Origin: Gonatopus flavifemur
Taxonomy: Eukaryota; Arthropoda; Insecta; Hymenoptera; Dryinidae
Length of the DNA stretch: 64,000 nucleotides
Reading direction: 5' to 3'
Assembly: GCA_018340375.1 (NCBI GenBank)
Contig: JAFFJZ010000013.1
Location: forward strand, 7,046,501 to 7,110,500
Part shown: one piece after another, positions 33,541 to 45,519 of the stretch
Numbering within the stretch: the stretch's first letter is position 1
Layout: each line of letters starts with the position of its first letter
Translations under genes and position numbers: made by a program
Notes under the pieces: generated by a model
The model's database searches: none
Told to the model about the DNA's origin: nothing
The model's input: the letters and a program-made list of their open reading frames with translations, nothing else

Positions 33541-34016
33541 ATAAGAATTATGCAGGTGAAATTCATGGAAGTAAACTATTGATGTGATTTTGAACAAAGT
33601 TAACAATTTTACTCCAATCTCAATAAGGGTATAAAGATTATTCTTTGAAAAAAACAGTTTTTTTCCCAATCTCTCCTGAAAGGACGCTTATTTTATCAGG
33701 AAAGGAATATTTGATTTGTAGATTGCGAGGTATAGATACGCTGTTAGAAATTTCTGATTGAACTTCCAATTACATGTAATGGAAGCGAAAGTTATTCACG
33801 TATCTGAAAAATTTATTGAAATTTCAATTACATTTGGATGAAATTTCAGTTACGAAAATATATATTAATATTAATGTATGATATAATATAGCAAAAATTT
33901 TAAATTCAGTTGCGATGAATGAATTCTTATCTCAATCACAAAGAATTTGAAATTTCATCTACAAATGTACATGAAAAATATACTAAATTCAAAGACATTT
34001 CTTGTCTCTCGTCTTT
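33541..34016. other. No gene seen
   Basis: Very AT-rich spacer with no recognised features. Confidence 0.4.
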
Positions 34017-34462
34017 CGTGTTGTTCGCTTCATACGAGTAAAAATGCTATCTGGTCGCGTCTAGAAAATAACCGTGAAGACGCTTGAGCGCGAAGCGTAT
34101 TAATCTTACGGTTGTCACGTAGTAATCAGACTAATCTGTGTTGATTTATAATAAAGACGGAATTCATATTCATGAATCCGCGAGTTAATTCTTTCATTCG
34201 GTTCTACACGCGCTCCCCGACTTCCCCATGTATCTGAATAATTCAATAACCCGATGAGTGGTGCTTTTTTCTTACGCTACAACAAATCTGAGTGTGTGGT
34301 ATATCCTGGTTTATCTTGGCTCATCCTCGGTGAATCGGATCAAACCGGACGCGGATAATAAAAGTGTGAAATTGTGACCTGGTTCGTCGTCGTCCGACAT
34401 CTTGATTTTCGCAAGTGATATCCGATTCGCGACATGAACACGTGGCTCACGGCTACGATTAA
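34017..34462 (+). repeat. Possible end of a gypsy 5' LTR and leader
   Basis: An AATAAA at about 34152 is followed by CATTCGGTTCTACA near 34214, which has the look of an LTR end. The less AT-rich leader that follows runs into the TTAA where piggyBac 2 inserted. Gag sequence starts soon after that element on the other side. I could not find the LTR start, a clear primer-binding site or a second LTR, so this is tentative. Confidence 0.35.
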
Positions 34463-35425
34463 CCCATTGAGTCCGGGAAATGCAGGATTTCAACTGTAAT
34501 TTTAGACGTTGCAAATGATGTATAAATCATTAGAAACTCATGGCAAAAATACCTCACCTACTATTCTCGAGGTTGCTCCTTCGGTTGCTGAAGTCAAAAT
34601 TACCTTCAGATGGAGCTGGAATACCGATATGGCCGATTTAAAATGAAAAGTCGACAAAAAATTGGAGGATATTTGACTTTGTGATTTTATTCACGCGTTG
34701 AGAATGCACTCAAAATTATTCAAAACATCAACCAAGGGTGCACAAAATATCTCAACTTTACGATAAAATTTTTTCCCAGACTTGAAGGAGACCTCTCTCA
34801 ATTTACCATATATTCACCAAAATAACTCGCAATTCTGAGAATCTAGAGAAAGGTGACAGAACATATAATTTTATTCGTTCAGTATTCTTCAAGAGAAGTA
34901 CCCAGAGGTTTTTGAGGTCGCTGACTACGAATCAAACATCAGATTTTCAAAATTCAAAATGACGGATCCAAGATGACGGACGAAAAGTCAGAAAAAGCCT
35001 CGAAAATGGATGAAAATCGGTATGCTTAGGTTTTTGAGGTTCCTGATTACGGATCCATTATCAGATCTTCAAAATCCAAGATGGAGGACCTAAGATGGTG
35101 AATGGAAAGTCAAAAAAGCTTCGGAGATGGATTAAAATCGATCCACCGAGGTTATTGAAGTCGCTGATTACGAATTCAGCATTAGATTTCCAGAATTCGA
35201 GATGGCGGACGAAAATTCGAGAAAACTCTCGAAGATGGATGAAAATCGGTATACTGGGGTTTTTGAGGTCACTGACAACGAATCCAGCATCAGATGTTCA
35301 AAATTCAAGATGACGGATTCAATATGGCATACCGAAATCCATGACAGCATTCAAAATCATGCAATAATGTTTATACGTGAAGTTTCCGCGAGAGAATTGG
35401 TTGTTTCCGTCCGTCAATTATTCCA
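34463..35425 (+). repeat. Left long inverted repeat of piggyBac 2
   Basis: About 960 bp pair with the right arm. The inner two thirds (34900-35340) consist of modules of about 120 bp. Each has GAGGT(C/T)(G/C)CTGA-TACG-ATC, CAGAT(T/C)TTCAAAAT and GATGGCGGA phrases, the reverse complement of the piggyBac 1 modules. ORFs here (35095-35486) are repeat artefacts. Confidence 0.88.
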
Positions 35426-35797
35426 TATGCACGTTTTCCAAGTCAAACTACGTAGCAAGTTCATATTCTTATATGTTCCCAAATAACTCAGTTCTTCATG
35501 CGATAAACTTCGTCTTTATTTTCTCCGATTCACTTGATGATGATGTCAAATTCAATTACCCCAATAATAACTGATATTCGCTTCTAATATTTTCATCACG
35601 TGTCACCAGTCCAATTACACTCCAGAATACTAATATTTTCTGAATCATTGAACTCGAAATTCAGACAAAATATTGTTCATTCTATACAATTATATTGATT
35701 GTTTTTCTTTGATATTCGAATATTTTTCCTCGCCTGTCGAGGGTAATTGATTTTCGGCCCGCTTTTTTTCCTTCCCGCACTTATCATCACTTGAAAT

Positions 35798-37446
35798 ATG
35801 ACACCAAAACGCAGAAGAAAGTCAACAAATCGTGCAGATTATGAGGTTGACACATCGGATGATGATTATGATCAAATATTACTCCTACCAAATCCAAATG
35901 ATTCTGGAGACTCAGATGAAGAATCCGATATCGATTACGATGGCAATCCCAATGAAATAGATGAAATTCTATCCGAGTGTTCATACAAAACAGTATCTAG
36001 GTCATATGATGATAACCAAACGAAGTTGGAGAAAGATCATGATTATGTCTGGGTTGATGGTGAGAAAAAGTATCACAATGAACTAATGAATGAATGTTTT
36101 CTCAGTGGAAGTCAAAAAAAGATCTATACGTGAATCTTCACATGCTCAACTATTTGAACACTTTTTTTCAATCGAAATGAAAAATTATATAGTGGAAGCC
36201 ACCAAAGAGAATGGATACACTCCAAGTCTGAATGATTTGGACACTTATTTAGGAATTTTGATTTTATCAAGCTTCAATAAACGTAAATCTCAACAAGATT
36301 ATTGGTCCCTTGACCCTCTTTCAAGTTGCGAAATTGTTCGATCTGCCATGTCACGTGATACTTTTCTTGAAATCAAATCGAACATCAAGTATTCAAAAAC
36401 TAGCGATGAAAAAAAGATGATAAAGCTTGGCGAGTTCGGGTATCGTTGGACAAGTTCCGTAAGAATATTCAAAAATTTGGGGTTTTGAATCTGCGTTATC
36501 GGTGGACGAAATGATGGCTAAATCCTATGCCAGAACCAGCTTGAAGCAATTCATCCGCGCAAAACCGATACGATTCAGTTTGAAATTTTGGGGACTTTGT
36601 TCAGCAAACGGATATTTGTTTGATCTCGATCTGTACTGTGGAAAGGGATCACGAGTTGATAAACCAAACAAATGCGCCTTCGGTACAAAAGTGGTCATGC
36701 ATCTATTGGATAAATTTCTCAAGGATACACCCTCCTCTACCATATCGGAATATCATTTGTATCATGACAATTATTTTACTAGCGTTGATCTCATGTTGCA
36801 CCCGAAAAAATTGAGACTGAAATCGACAGGAACTATTCGAGACAACAGAGTATCGGCTAAAAACATAATTGATAAAAAAGCTCCCAGAGGCACATTTGTT
36901 TCAAAACATGATCAAAAGAGTGGAATCAATTATGTTAGTGTGGTGGATTCTAAGCAGGTCTCTATAGCTTCATCAGCTACAGGAGTGACTCCAATGTTAC
37001 CCTCAAAACGATATAGTGCAAAAGATCATTCAAGGATATCTCTTCTATTTCCTCGCGCTTTTCATGTTTACAATCGATTCATGGGTGGAGTAGATCTTCA
37101 CGACAGGCACTGCAACAACGTGCAGACATGTATACGTAGTAAAAAGTGGACTTATGTAGTTTTCACACGTTTAATTCAAGCCGCTATCACGAATGCACTT
37201 ATGATTTATAATTTATCAAATCATGAATCAAAAAAGATTAGTACGGAAGATGTTGCTATGAGTGTTGCTAGACATTATTTGGATATTGGACAGAAGACGT
37301 ATAATCAAAAACATAACTTTCGTCGCAAAACGAGTAAAAGAAAATGTTCCATAAAGGAATGTATTATTCGCACATACATATACTGCTGCACTTATGATTT
37401 GTATTATTGTAAGAATTGTGAAGACAGATTTCATGCGAATCTTTAA
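35798..37446 (+). pseudogene. piggyBac transposase, broken by two frameshifts
   Basis: The ATG at 35798 opens MTPKRRRKSTNRADYEVD and an acidic N-terminus, normal for piggyBac. The frame shifts near 36100 and again near 36440-36490. The catalytic region keeps all three aspartates, in SVDEMM (36500), YHDNYFTS (36762-36785) and MGGVDLHD (37081-37104). The C-terminus has a cysteine-rich tail (CSIKECI...CCTYDLYYCKNC). Total length is about 550 codons. The protein clearly differs from the transposase of element 1, so the two are distinct families. An A-rich low-complexity stretch follows at 37560-37640, just as in element 1. Confidence 0.9.
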
Positions 37447-37709
37447 GGAAAACAGTGGAAGAATAGAAGCTCTCTATCGATAATTCAGGCTTAAAGATGA
37501 ACGGAATGAGCTCGTTCAGTTATGTATGAAGTCATGAGTGAAAAAGAGGAAACATAGAAAAGATTATGAAAACATGATTGAGAAATTAGGAAAAAAAAAT
37601 AAAAAAACAATCCAAAAATCCAAAAAAAAAAAAAGAAAACAGGAAGAGACTCTTGCCGTCCAGCTCCACGTGGTTTGAGTTGGGAAATGTTCATATGAAA
37701 CGGCTAACG

Positions 37710-38774
37710 GACGGAAATAACCAATTTTCTTCCGTGAAACCCTGTATAAACCTTATTGCATGATTTTGAGTCATATCATGAATTTCGGTATGCCACATTG
37801 GATCCGCCATCTGGAATTATTGAAATCCAACTCCAAATACGTTGTCAGCGACCCCAAGAATCTCCTCGTATACACATTTTCTCGTGATTTAGAAGCATTT
37901 TATGAATTTCAGTATGCCATATTGAATCCTCCATCTTGGATTTTGGGAATCTGATGCTGGTTTCGGTGTCAGTGACGTCAAGAACCCCAGTATACCGATT
38001 TTGATCCAACTCCGAGAGTTTTCTCGAATTTTCGTCCGCCATCTCGAATTCTGGAAATCTAATGCTGAATTCGTAATCAGCGACCTCAATAACCTCGGTG
38101 GATCGATTTCAATCCGAAGCTTTTTTGACTTTCCATTCACCATCTTAGGTCCGCCATCTTGAATTTTGAAGATCTGATAATGGATCCGTAATCAGGAACC
38201 TCAAAAACCTAAGCATACCGATTTTCATCCATTTTCGAGGCTTTTTCTGACTTTTCGTCCGTCATCTTGAATCCTTCATTTTGAATTTCGAAAATCTGAT
38301 GTTTGATTCGTAGTCAGCGACCTCAAAAACCTCCGGGCACTCCTCTTGAAGAATACTGAACGAATAAAATTATATGTTCTGTCAATTTTCTCCAGATTCT
38401 CAGAATTGCGAGTTATTTTGGTGAATATATGGTAAATTGAGAGAGGTCTCCTTCAAGTCTGGGAAGAAATTCAATCGTGAAGTTGAGATATTCTGGCACC
38501 CTTGGTTGATGTTTTGAATAATTTTGAGTGCATTCTCAACGCGTGAAAAAAATCACAAAGTCAAATATCCTCCAATTTTTTGTCGACTTTTTATTTTAAA
38601 TCGGCCATATCGGTATTCCAGCGCCATTTGAAGGTAATTTTGACCTCAGCAACCGAAAGAGCAACCTCAAAAATAGTAGGTAAGGTATTTTTGCCATGAG
38701 TTTTTAATGATTTATATATCATTTGCAACCTCTGAAATTACAGTTGAAATCCTGCATTTCCCGGACTTAATGGG
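37710..38774 (-). repeat. Right long inverted repeat of piggyBac 2
   Basis: This mirrors 34463-35425 and has about one extra module, near 37780-37900, compared with the left arm. Markers include TTCGTAATCAGCGACCTCAA (38070-38090), a variant near 38190, and TCGTAGTCAGCGACCTCAA (38309-38327). The last 180 bp match the outer left end closely, for example ATCGGCCATATCGGTATTCCAG. The arms have diverged, so recent gene conversion is not evident. Confidence 0.88.
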
Positions 38775-38869
38775 TTAAGAGCAATCCAGTGTAGTTACGC
38801 AGAAATAATTATTGCTCTGCGTCAAGTTTTCCGTTCAGAGAAAACCCGTGCGTGTGATTCAAGTGTTAG

Positions 38870-40257
38870 AAAATGGAATAACGAAGAAAACGAACAACAG
38901 CAGCTGTGAGAAGCCGCACAGCAGCGGCTGCAAGAGGCTGAGCAACAGGGGTTGCGAGAAGCCGAATAACGAGGACAGCCTCAAGACCATATGATACAGG
39001 ATTTGATTTTCATGCAAATGGAGGCTCAACAGAGATTTGAGAATTGGCTCATGGAAGCCATAAATGCTCTAAATGACCGCGGAGCTCCAGTAAGGACGCC
39101 AAGCCAGACTCCGATTTTTCAAGCGAGTCCAAGTGCTAGTGCGCATTCGCAGTCAATTTTGACGTTTCCCGGAGTGAACGTCACGCCCCTAGCAACGCAG
39201 ACTCCCGAGTTCTCGGGGAATCGAGGAGAGAACGCTGAAAAATGGACTCCGCGAGTTGAAAATGTCGCACGAGTATACCAGTCGACAGAGGTCGTCACCC
39301 TCCTAGCTGCAACGAGTAAATTGACGAAGGTGGTACGACCAACAGCCAGCAGATGTGTTAGGTTCTTGGGTAGCTCTCGAGAGGGCGCTGATTGAATATT
39401 TCGAACGCAAGATAGCGTTTACAACTCAAATGAAGGAAATAGAAGCAAGAGTCTGGTGGGAAGAACAAGAGTCTTCCGGAGACTATGCCCATGAAAAATT
39501 GGACACGATGTACTACGTCGACATCGGAGAAGGGGAACAAGTCAGCTTGTTGACCCAAGGAATCATGGTTCCGTTAATAAACACCTCAGCTCTCGCCGTG
39601 AGGGGCGAAACGAAAATCCAATATTTGGACAGGATGAAGTGGATGATCGAGTCATTTCAACAAACGACAACAACGAGATCAACAACTCACAAGCAGCAGC
39701 AGTTCCAGAAATCCACTACAACGAATCATCGGGAAGTGTCGTGCCAAAATTGTGGTCGTAAGAATCATGCGACAAGTGAATGTGCATTATCCGTAAAACG
39801 GTGTTTTCATTGCAAAGCCGAAGGGCATTTTCGAAATGCTTGCCCTAAGTTATCGACAACACAACAACAACAACAGAGTCAATCACATCAGAGTGGATCT
39901 ACGGAATCTGCATCGAGAAGGACGACCCTCACACCTTCCTCATCTACAACATTGGCAACGATAGATGTCATTGCAGCTGTCGTCGACGGAGGCCGATCTC
40001 TCCAATCGTTAGTCGTAGAAGGTACACATGTAAGGTTGAATACGTTGAATAATAAACCATGTGATCTTTTCATGTTAGTCAACACAGGTCGTCCGATGAA
40101 TGTCATGAAAGAGTGTGTTTTCAAGAAATATTTCGAAAAGTCAGACCAAAACCGGGTGGTCGGGGAAAAATATAGCTTCCCAAACGGAATGAATACTGAC
40201 ATCTTGGGTACCGTGCCTAGTGTAGTTCAATTAGAACCGTTGCCCCGCGAGAATTAG
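38870..40257 (+). pseudogene. Ty3/gypsy Gag and protease start, broken
   Basis: Gag packages retrotransposon RNA and the protease matures the polyprotein. The frame starts with a glutamine-rich stretch (38880-38990) containing two stops. It then reads MEAQQRFENWLMEAINALND and an EFSGNRGENAEKW segment, and shifts frame near 39340. It continues through the capsid-like part to two zinc knuckles, CQNCGRKNHATSEC and CFHCKAEGHFRNAC (39750-39845). The protease motif follows (LFMLVNTGRPMNVM, about 40070-40100), where the catalytic aspartate of DTG has become asparagine. The frame ends at a TAG (40255-40257). It has several disabling changes. Confidence 0.85.
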
Positions 40258-40329
40258 AAAATGGAATTCCATGTTATAGAAGATCATGCGTTCACAATAG
40301 ATTCGCTTATGAGTAGAATATTCCCGAGA

Positions 40330-40470
40330 GATTCATCCCGAGGATGCACAGTACTTTTCTTCCGCCACGCTTGAGGGACAATATGAATACAAGAAACTTC
40401 CGTTTGGGTTCTGCGAAGCTCCGGCGGAGTTCCAAGAATACATATATAAGACGTTGCTGGTTACGACGTA
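40330..40470 (+). pseudogene. Reverse transcriptase fragment of the same gypsy element
   Basis: The frame reads a segment with EGQYEYKKLPFGFCEAPAEF, the conserved fingers-palm stretch just before the YxDD catalytic box. It ends at a TAA (40468-40470). Only about 75 bases separate it from the protease stop, so the N-terminal part of the RT is deleted. The rest of pol is absent, and repeat B follows directly. Confidence 0.75.
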
Positions 40471-40496
40471 AATAATAACCGGTCTGAATATTATCA

Positions 40497-41600
40497 AGAG
40501 ACGCGGTGGCCTTTCGACGCCAAGGATACATGAAAAAAAACACTACATAGGAACATGTAAGTGAAAAAGCAGAAGTCGCACGCTACCGTGGATCTTTACT
40601 TCTAAACCGAGATTTAACCTCCTGAACAAATTTCCAATGCACAATAACTCATCACACATTGAATGTCATGAAAAAATAATTACACTTCTACTATATAATT
40701 CGGCTACACACTTTCGTTTAAGCACACTACAAACTATCTCAGTTCATCCGAAACCGAGATGCAAACGTGTCAAATTTTCACACGATCAAAATATCATCAC
40801 AATGTGTTTTCCATCAACGATTTTTTCTATCAAGATACATTTCCACTATCTAAAGGTCTAGCCACACAAGCTATGTAAGCGTAAGAAACGTATGCGCCGA
40901 AACCGTATACGAGATATACGCAGGCTTCCGTTCCTTACATTCACGTTTACGTAGCTTGTGTATTTAGACATTTGAGGTGGGGTCCAATTTTCGCAATAGC
41001 ATAGATGTATCTATCTCTTCATTTTTTCCAACATCCAATAGCGTTCATTTCAATGTAGTATGGTCCACGATGTAAGAAGAATAGGTGGGTTATCTTCCCT
41101 GTCGATGTGAGAAATTTTTGATGGAGTTTTTGTCATAGTTTCAATTTTTGCCACCAGTTGGCGAAAATATTGTTGAGGCCAGATGAATTTCGATTTTTTA
41201 TGCAAATCAAGTTAGAATGAAAAATAATTTCCCTCTGTTGATGTTATATCTGATAACACGGTTGTAATTTTTTTCTTCATCACTTTGGACTAGTATTTTC
41301 AACATGCAATTTGAATTTGCCGCTTTTTTTGGCCAGAACTGCTTGAATTTCGTAGTGGCGGAATCAAGAACGATCTCAGGAAAATTTCACAACACATACA
41401 AAAGATAACTCACCTATTCTTCTCACATCGTAGTATGGTCTATACACTGTCGAAACATGAACAAATAACCTGTCAATGAGGCTGCCTGTTGACAGGTTAT
41501 TATAATATTTAAAGAATAATTCAAGAATGAATGGATGAATTACAGGTTGTTACAATTTATGCAACGTTATGATAACAATAGAATACAAATAACATGAAAT
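40497..41600 (+). repeat. Repeat B, copy 2
   Basis: It starts TCAAGAGACGCGGTGGCC and runs through CAATGCACAATAACTCATC, ACATCCAATAGCGTTC and GGATGAATTACAGG. The same order is seen on the minus strand at 4282-2160. It contains a compact inverted repeat at about 41467-41503 (AATAACCTGTCAA / TTGACAGGTTATT). It lies directly behind the truncated RT, so its insertion may explain the loss of the rest of pol. Confidence 0.6.
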
Positions 41601-41885
41601 TAAGAGACGCGGCAGCATCTCGAGCCAAGTATATACGAAACCTTGAAAAAAAACATATAATTCGAAGAACAGAAGTCGCGCGCTATCATGTACTCATACT
41701 TCTGAACCGAGATTTGACCTCCTGAAAAAATTTTCAATGCACAATAACTCAACACATATTGAATGTGACCAAAAAATAACCCCACCTTTACTACATAATT
41801 CGACTATACACTTTCGATTGAGTATACTACGAACTTTATCAATTCATGCGATTCCGAAATATAAACGTTCTTAAATTTTCGACAA
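41601..41885 (+). repeat. Repeat B, copy 3 (5' part only)
   Basis: The match to 40498-40790 runs from AAGAGACGCGG through ACAGAAGTCGC, ACCGAGATTTGACCTCCTGA and CAATGCACAATAACTCA to about 41885. It starts immediately after copy 2 ends, giving a tandem arrangement. The third part of the family is missing. Confidence 0.65.
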
Positions 41886-42540
41886 AAAAACAAAATGCCG
41901 GTGCTATACCTGCTCAAACTTGGATCTTCGATTCACGCGGGGGGATGCCCAGCCTCTTGCAGTCGACTGAAATCACCCAATCAGGATTTTTCCATTGAAA
42001 TAACTTATTCCGCCTTGTGTATACCTATTCATTCCAAAAATGAGGAAAATGGAAATTTGAACACAAAAAGAAGAAAATGAAAGGTTTTTTTCCATAAAAA
42101 AATGGTTAAAAACAATATTTTCAGTTATAATTGATACAAAATTCTAGGTATATGCAAGGGCCAATACGTTGAACTATATCTGTGAGAAATTTCAAGTTGA
42201 TATCTTAATTACTATTCAAGTTATATTCACCCGCGTGAATCGAAGGAGTCAAGTCTGATCAGTTGTAGCAACACCATTTTGTTTTCTTCCTCATAAAAGA
42301 ATGTATGTTTATACATTTGAACAACAATGTAAATATTTTGTAACGGTGGAGATATTCATCACTACCGTTATCATAATTGATTTCATAATTGAAGTTAAAT
42401 TCTTTGTGGTCATCCTGGTTGGATATTGATCGAAAGGGAGTTATTTCATTTTTTGTGTGAAGAGAATCGAAGTTTTGTTCTTTGCATTATATAATTGAAA
42501 TAATCGATATTCAATACTCTGAGATTGATACGTAGATCGA
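41886..42540. other. No gene seen
   Basis: AT-rich spacer. An inverted pair (TTCGATTCACGCGGGG near 41927 and CCCGCGTGAATCGAAG near 42230) brackets about 320 bp and may be the ends of a small element. No target duplication is clear. Confidence 0.4.
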
Positions 42541-42959
42541 TAATAGGGTCCCTGATGTCAAAACCGGATAGAAAACGATAGAAAAGTTTTCTATCGTTTT
42601 GAATATGGACTTTGAATCGTAGTTGTATGAGATTTTATCCTGTATTCCTGATAGAAATTCTATGTCATCCTTTCGTGATTTTTTCATCCAAGTACTATCG
42701 TTTTTTGTCTTCAATTTTATATACGGACTCTATCAATTCCTTTCTTGATCTCCGAGATGTATGGCTATCGTTTCTTATGTAATATTTCGGATACCATTTC
42801 AATCATATCTTTTCGTGGTTTTCATCGTGATTTACTATCGCTTCGTATGTAAGATTTTGGGTAAATTTTCGGTCATATTTTTTCGTAGAATTCCCTGATG
42901 TATCGTTATCGTTTCCTATGTGAAATTTCGGATGAAATCATGGTGAATATGCAGAAGTG

Positions 42960-43800
42960 CGACTTCTGGGAAAACGACTAATTTAGGGGAAGGTCTCTGC
43001 GGAAATGGCTTCCATTTAGGCCCAATGAAACATTCAAATAGGGGGAGCTGAGGAAAGTTCCCAAAGAGCACCCATACAGCTCATAAACAGCCCATCGTGG
43101 GAGAATGACTAATTTAGGAGATGGTCTTCACGGAAATGGCTTTCATTTAGGCCAAATAAGGCATTCGAATAGGGGGAGCTAGAAGAAGTTATCAAACAGT
43201 GCCCACACAGCTCACAAACAGCACCTTCTGTATCACAGAACATAAAATGATGATTTTGGTGGGGTTTGGTGGGTTTCTTTCCGGAGCAGAGGGAAGTGGG
43301 GGGGGGGGGGGGATTTATCCACTCCCTGTAAACACTCAAGGTAGTGGAAGCAGAGAAAAGTGCTTCAACAATCTCAAAACAGCTCATAAAAAGCGTCTTC
43401 TGCATTACGAAGCACTGAACGATGGTATCAGCGTTTCGTAGCCATTAATTTCATCCCACCTCAACAGAAGTGGCTTTCATTCAGCGTCAATAAGACATTC
43501 AAATGGGGAAAGTTATAAGAAGTTCCCAAACAATGCCCGTAGGACTCATAAAGAGCTCCTTTTGCATCATGAAATACCGAATGATGTTTTAGGGGGGATT
43601 CGTGGGGTTTTTCCCCCGGGAAAAAGCCGGATTACGAAGCTACAGACGATAATAATGGTGGCTGTGCGGGATTCGTTCGTAGACACTACTTTTTCCCAAC
43701 CTCAGGGGAGAGTGCAGGTAGTGAGTGCCACGAGGAGTATCCCAAGAACGCCCAAACAGCTCTCAAGAAGCAGCGGTGGAATGATGAAGTGGTAAGTGAT
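42960..43800 (+). repeat. Diverged tandem units in the compound block
   Basis: Units share GACTAATTTAGG(G/A)GA, GG(A/C)TT(C/T)CATT(T/C)AG, CATTCAAATAGGGGGAGCT, GTTCCCAAA and CAGCTCATAAA(C/A)AGC phrases. Unit lengths vary between about 125 and 250 bases. A run of twelve or more G lies at 43298-43312. Confidence 0.6.
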
Positions 43801-44734
43801 GATTCTGCAGGTCAGCCATGATCCCCTCGTGGAGATGATTCCTAATGAACCCTTGTTACGTTTCGAATCCCTCACCAAACGAATTTTTCTGTTTGCCGTT
43901 CCCAAACAACACCCAAGCAGTTCACGCATCCCGGACACATACTTGAAACACGGAACAAGCCGATAAAGCGTTCCGGGAGGACGCTTGAGGCAAAAATGAG
44001 CTCATCCGGCAGGAAGCTGTTAGGTGGGTGAGGTTGGAAAGAGCAGCACACTAAAAAAAACTCGGAAACTTTGGCAAGTTGAAAATTATATCATTTCAAA
44101 ATTAACGTTTCATCTGTAACATAAGTGACACAAAACTATCAAGAATGGTATCTGGCCGTCTGATTCCGTTTTGTACGGTGTGAGAAACTCAGTAATAACA
44201 AACAGCTGAGTGAAAGAATAAGAGAAGAAGTGAAAGATTAAAGAAAGTACTGTAAGAAACTGTTCGATGCAATTGAGGTTCACAGTTGAAGCTCCATTTC
44301 AAAGCATTTTGTGCAATTCTACGGACTAGATATATGAAGTAAATTTTTTGTGTTATTTCACGCATTTATTTTGCGAACTTTATAAATCAATTCGAGTTAC
44401 AAAAAAACGACATGCTCGAAATTAATGTTACCATAATGTACTTTCTCATCACTCCCAGACCAGCAACATATGAACACACAGTCGTCTCAGGTTTGGATGA
44501 GAATTGATCTGCAAGCCCTTTTAGGATGGGGGTAGGGGGTGCCAGCGAGTGAGACAGGGATGAGATTCATTGTTAGTGGTCAATTGCAGCTTCCACGGCG
44601 GTGAAGAAACTTATAAACAAACGTGCATCTGAACTCCGCATAAAAGCTGAAACTTCACTCCCCGGGGAGAAGGTGAGGGGGTGGTAAGCGCGGTGGTAAG
44701 GGTGAAGGCTCAGGGTTTGAGCAATAAAGAATTA

Positions 44735-44960
44735 TTTGTCAAATTACAAGCGCAGGGAATTCCCTCCATTACCATAAACGACATGCGACATGAGAAATAT
44801 TCAATTGGTTTTTATTCTTACAAATTGACTGAATAATTCGTTCATATCTAATTATTAATAAATACATGTATAGTTCAATGAATTCATTTTCAAGTGATTT
44901 TTGACAATCAATATCTCTTATAAGTATCTATCGTGCCAATGGTTCATGATAGTCAAAGTG
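44735..44960 (+). repeat. Direct repeat E, copy 1 (copy 2 at 45305-45520)
   Basis: The phrases CAAATTACAAGC(G/A)CAGGGAATT, ATATTCAATTG, ATAGTTCAATGAA and CTTATAAGTATC-ATCGTGCCA recur in the same order 570 bases downstream. It is non-coding. Confidence 0.75.
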
Positions 44961-45519
44961 TAGAAAACTCACTACGCTCTCAATATATATAAGTCAATTT
45001 CTTTATCGACTCAAGCTTTGTGGATCCCCACTTCTCATCCGCAAAGAATTTATTTCAACCGAGCGACTGGTCATTCCACTTCATACAGATTGTGGATTGG
45101 AGGAATGACATCACTTCATTTCACTTGATCACCTGAAAAACCATCAGAGGTTTACAAAAGTGGTAGTGATAGTACATTCTTTCAGACAATTGGCATGATG
45201 GATACTTGACTGTGATTTGATTCCAAAAAATATTTGTACATAACTTCGTTGAATGATACATGTAGTTATAAATGGAGTGTAAGATTACTGTTAGAAAAAT
45301 CATCTCTCAAATTACAAGCACAGGGAATTTCGTTCACTACCATACCTCACATGCAACAATATGAATATTCAATTGATTCTGATTCTTGCAAATGGACCTA
45401 ATAATTTGTTCATATATAATTATTTATAACTACATGCATAGTTCAATGAAGTTATTTCTAAGTAATTTTTGACAATCTGTCCCTTATAAGTATCCATCGT
45501 GCCAGTAGTTCATAGTAAT

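Larger units (their letters stand above)
34463..38774 (+). mobile_element. piggyBac element 2 (4.3 kb) with long inverted repeats
   Basis: TTAA lies at 34459-34462 and 38775-38778. The termini are CCCATTGAGTCCGGG on the left and, inverted, CCCATTAAGTCCGGG on the right. The inverted match continues through the whole flank (34463 to about 35425 against about 37710 to 38774). Most piggyBac elements have repeats of only a few tens of bases. A broken transposase is in the middle. The element separates a gypsy leader on the left from gag sequence on the right, so it probably landed in that retrotransposon. Confidence 0.92.

Noticed and set aside
33165..33582. Paired plus and minus ORFs of about 95-130 codons
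   Set aside because: They lie in diverged direct repeat D and show no motif on either strand.
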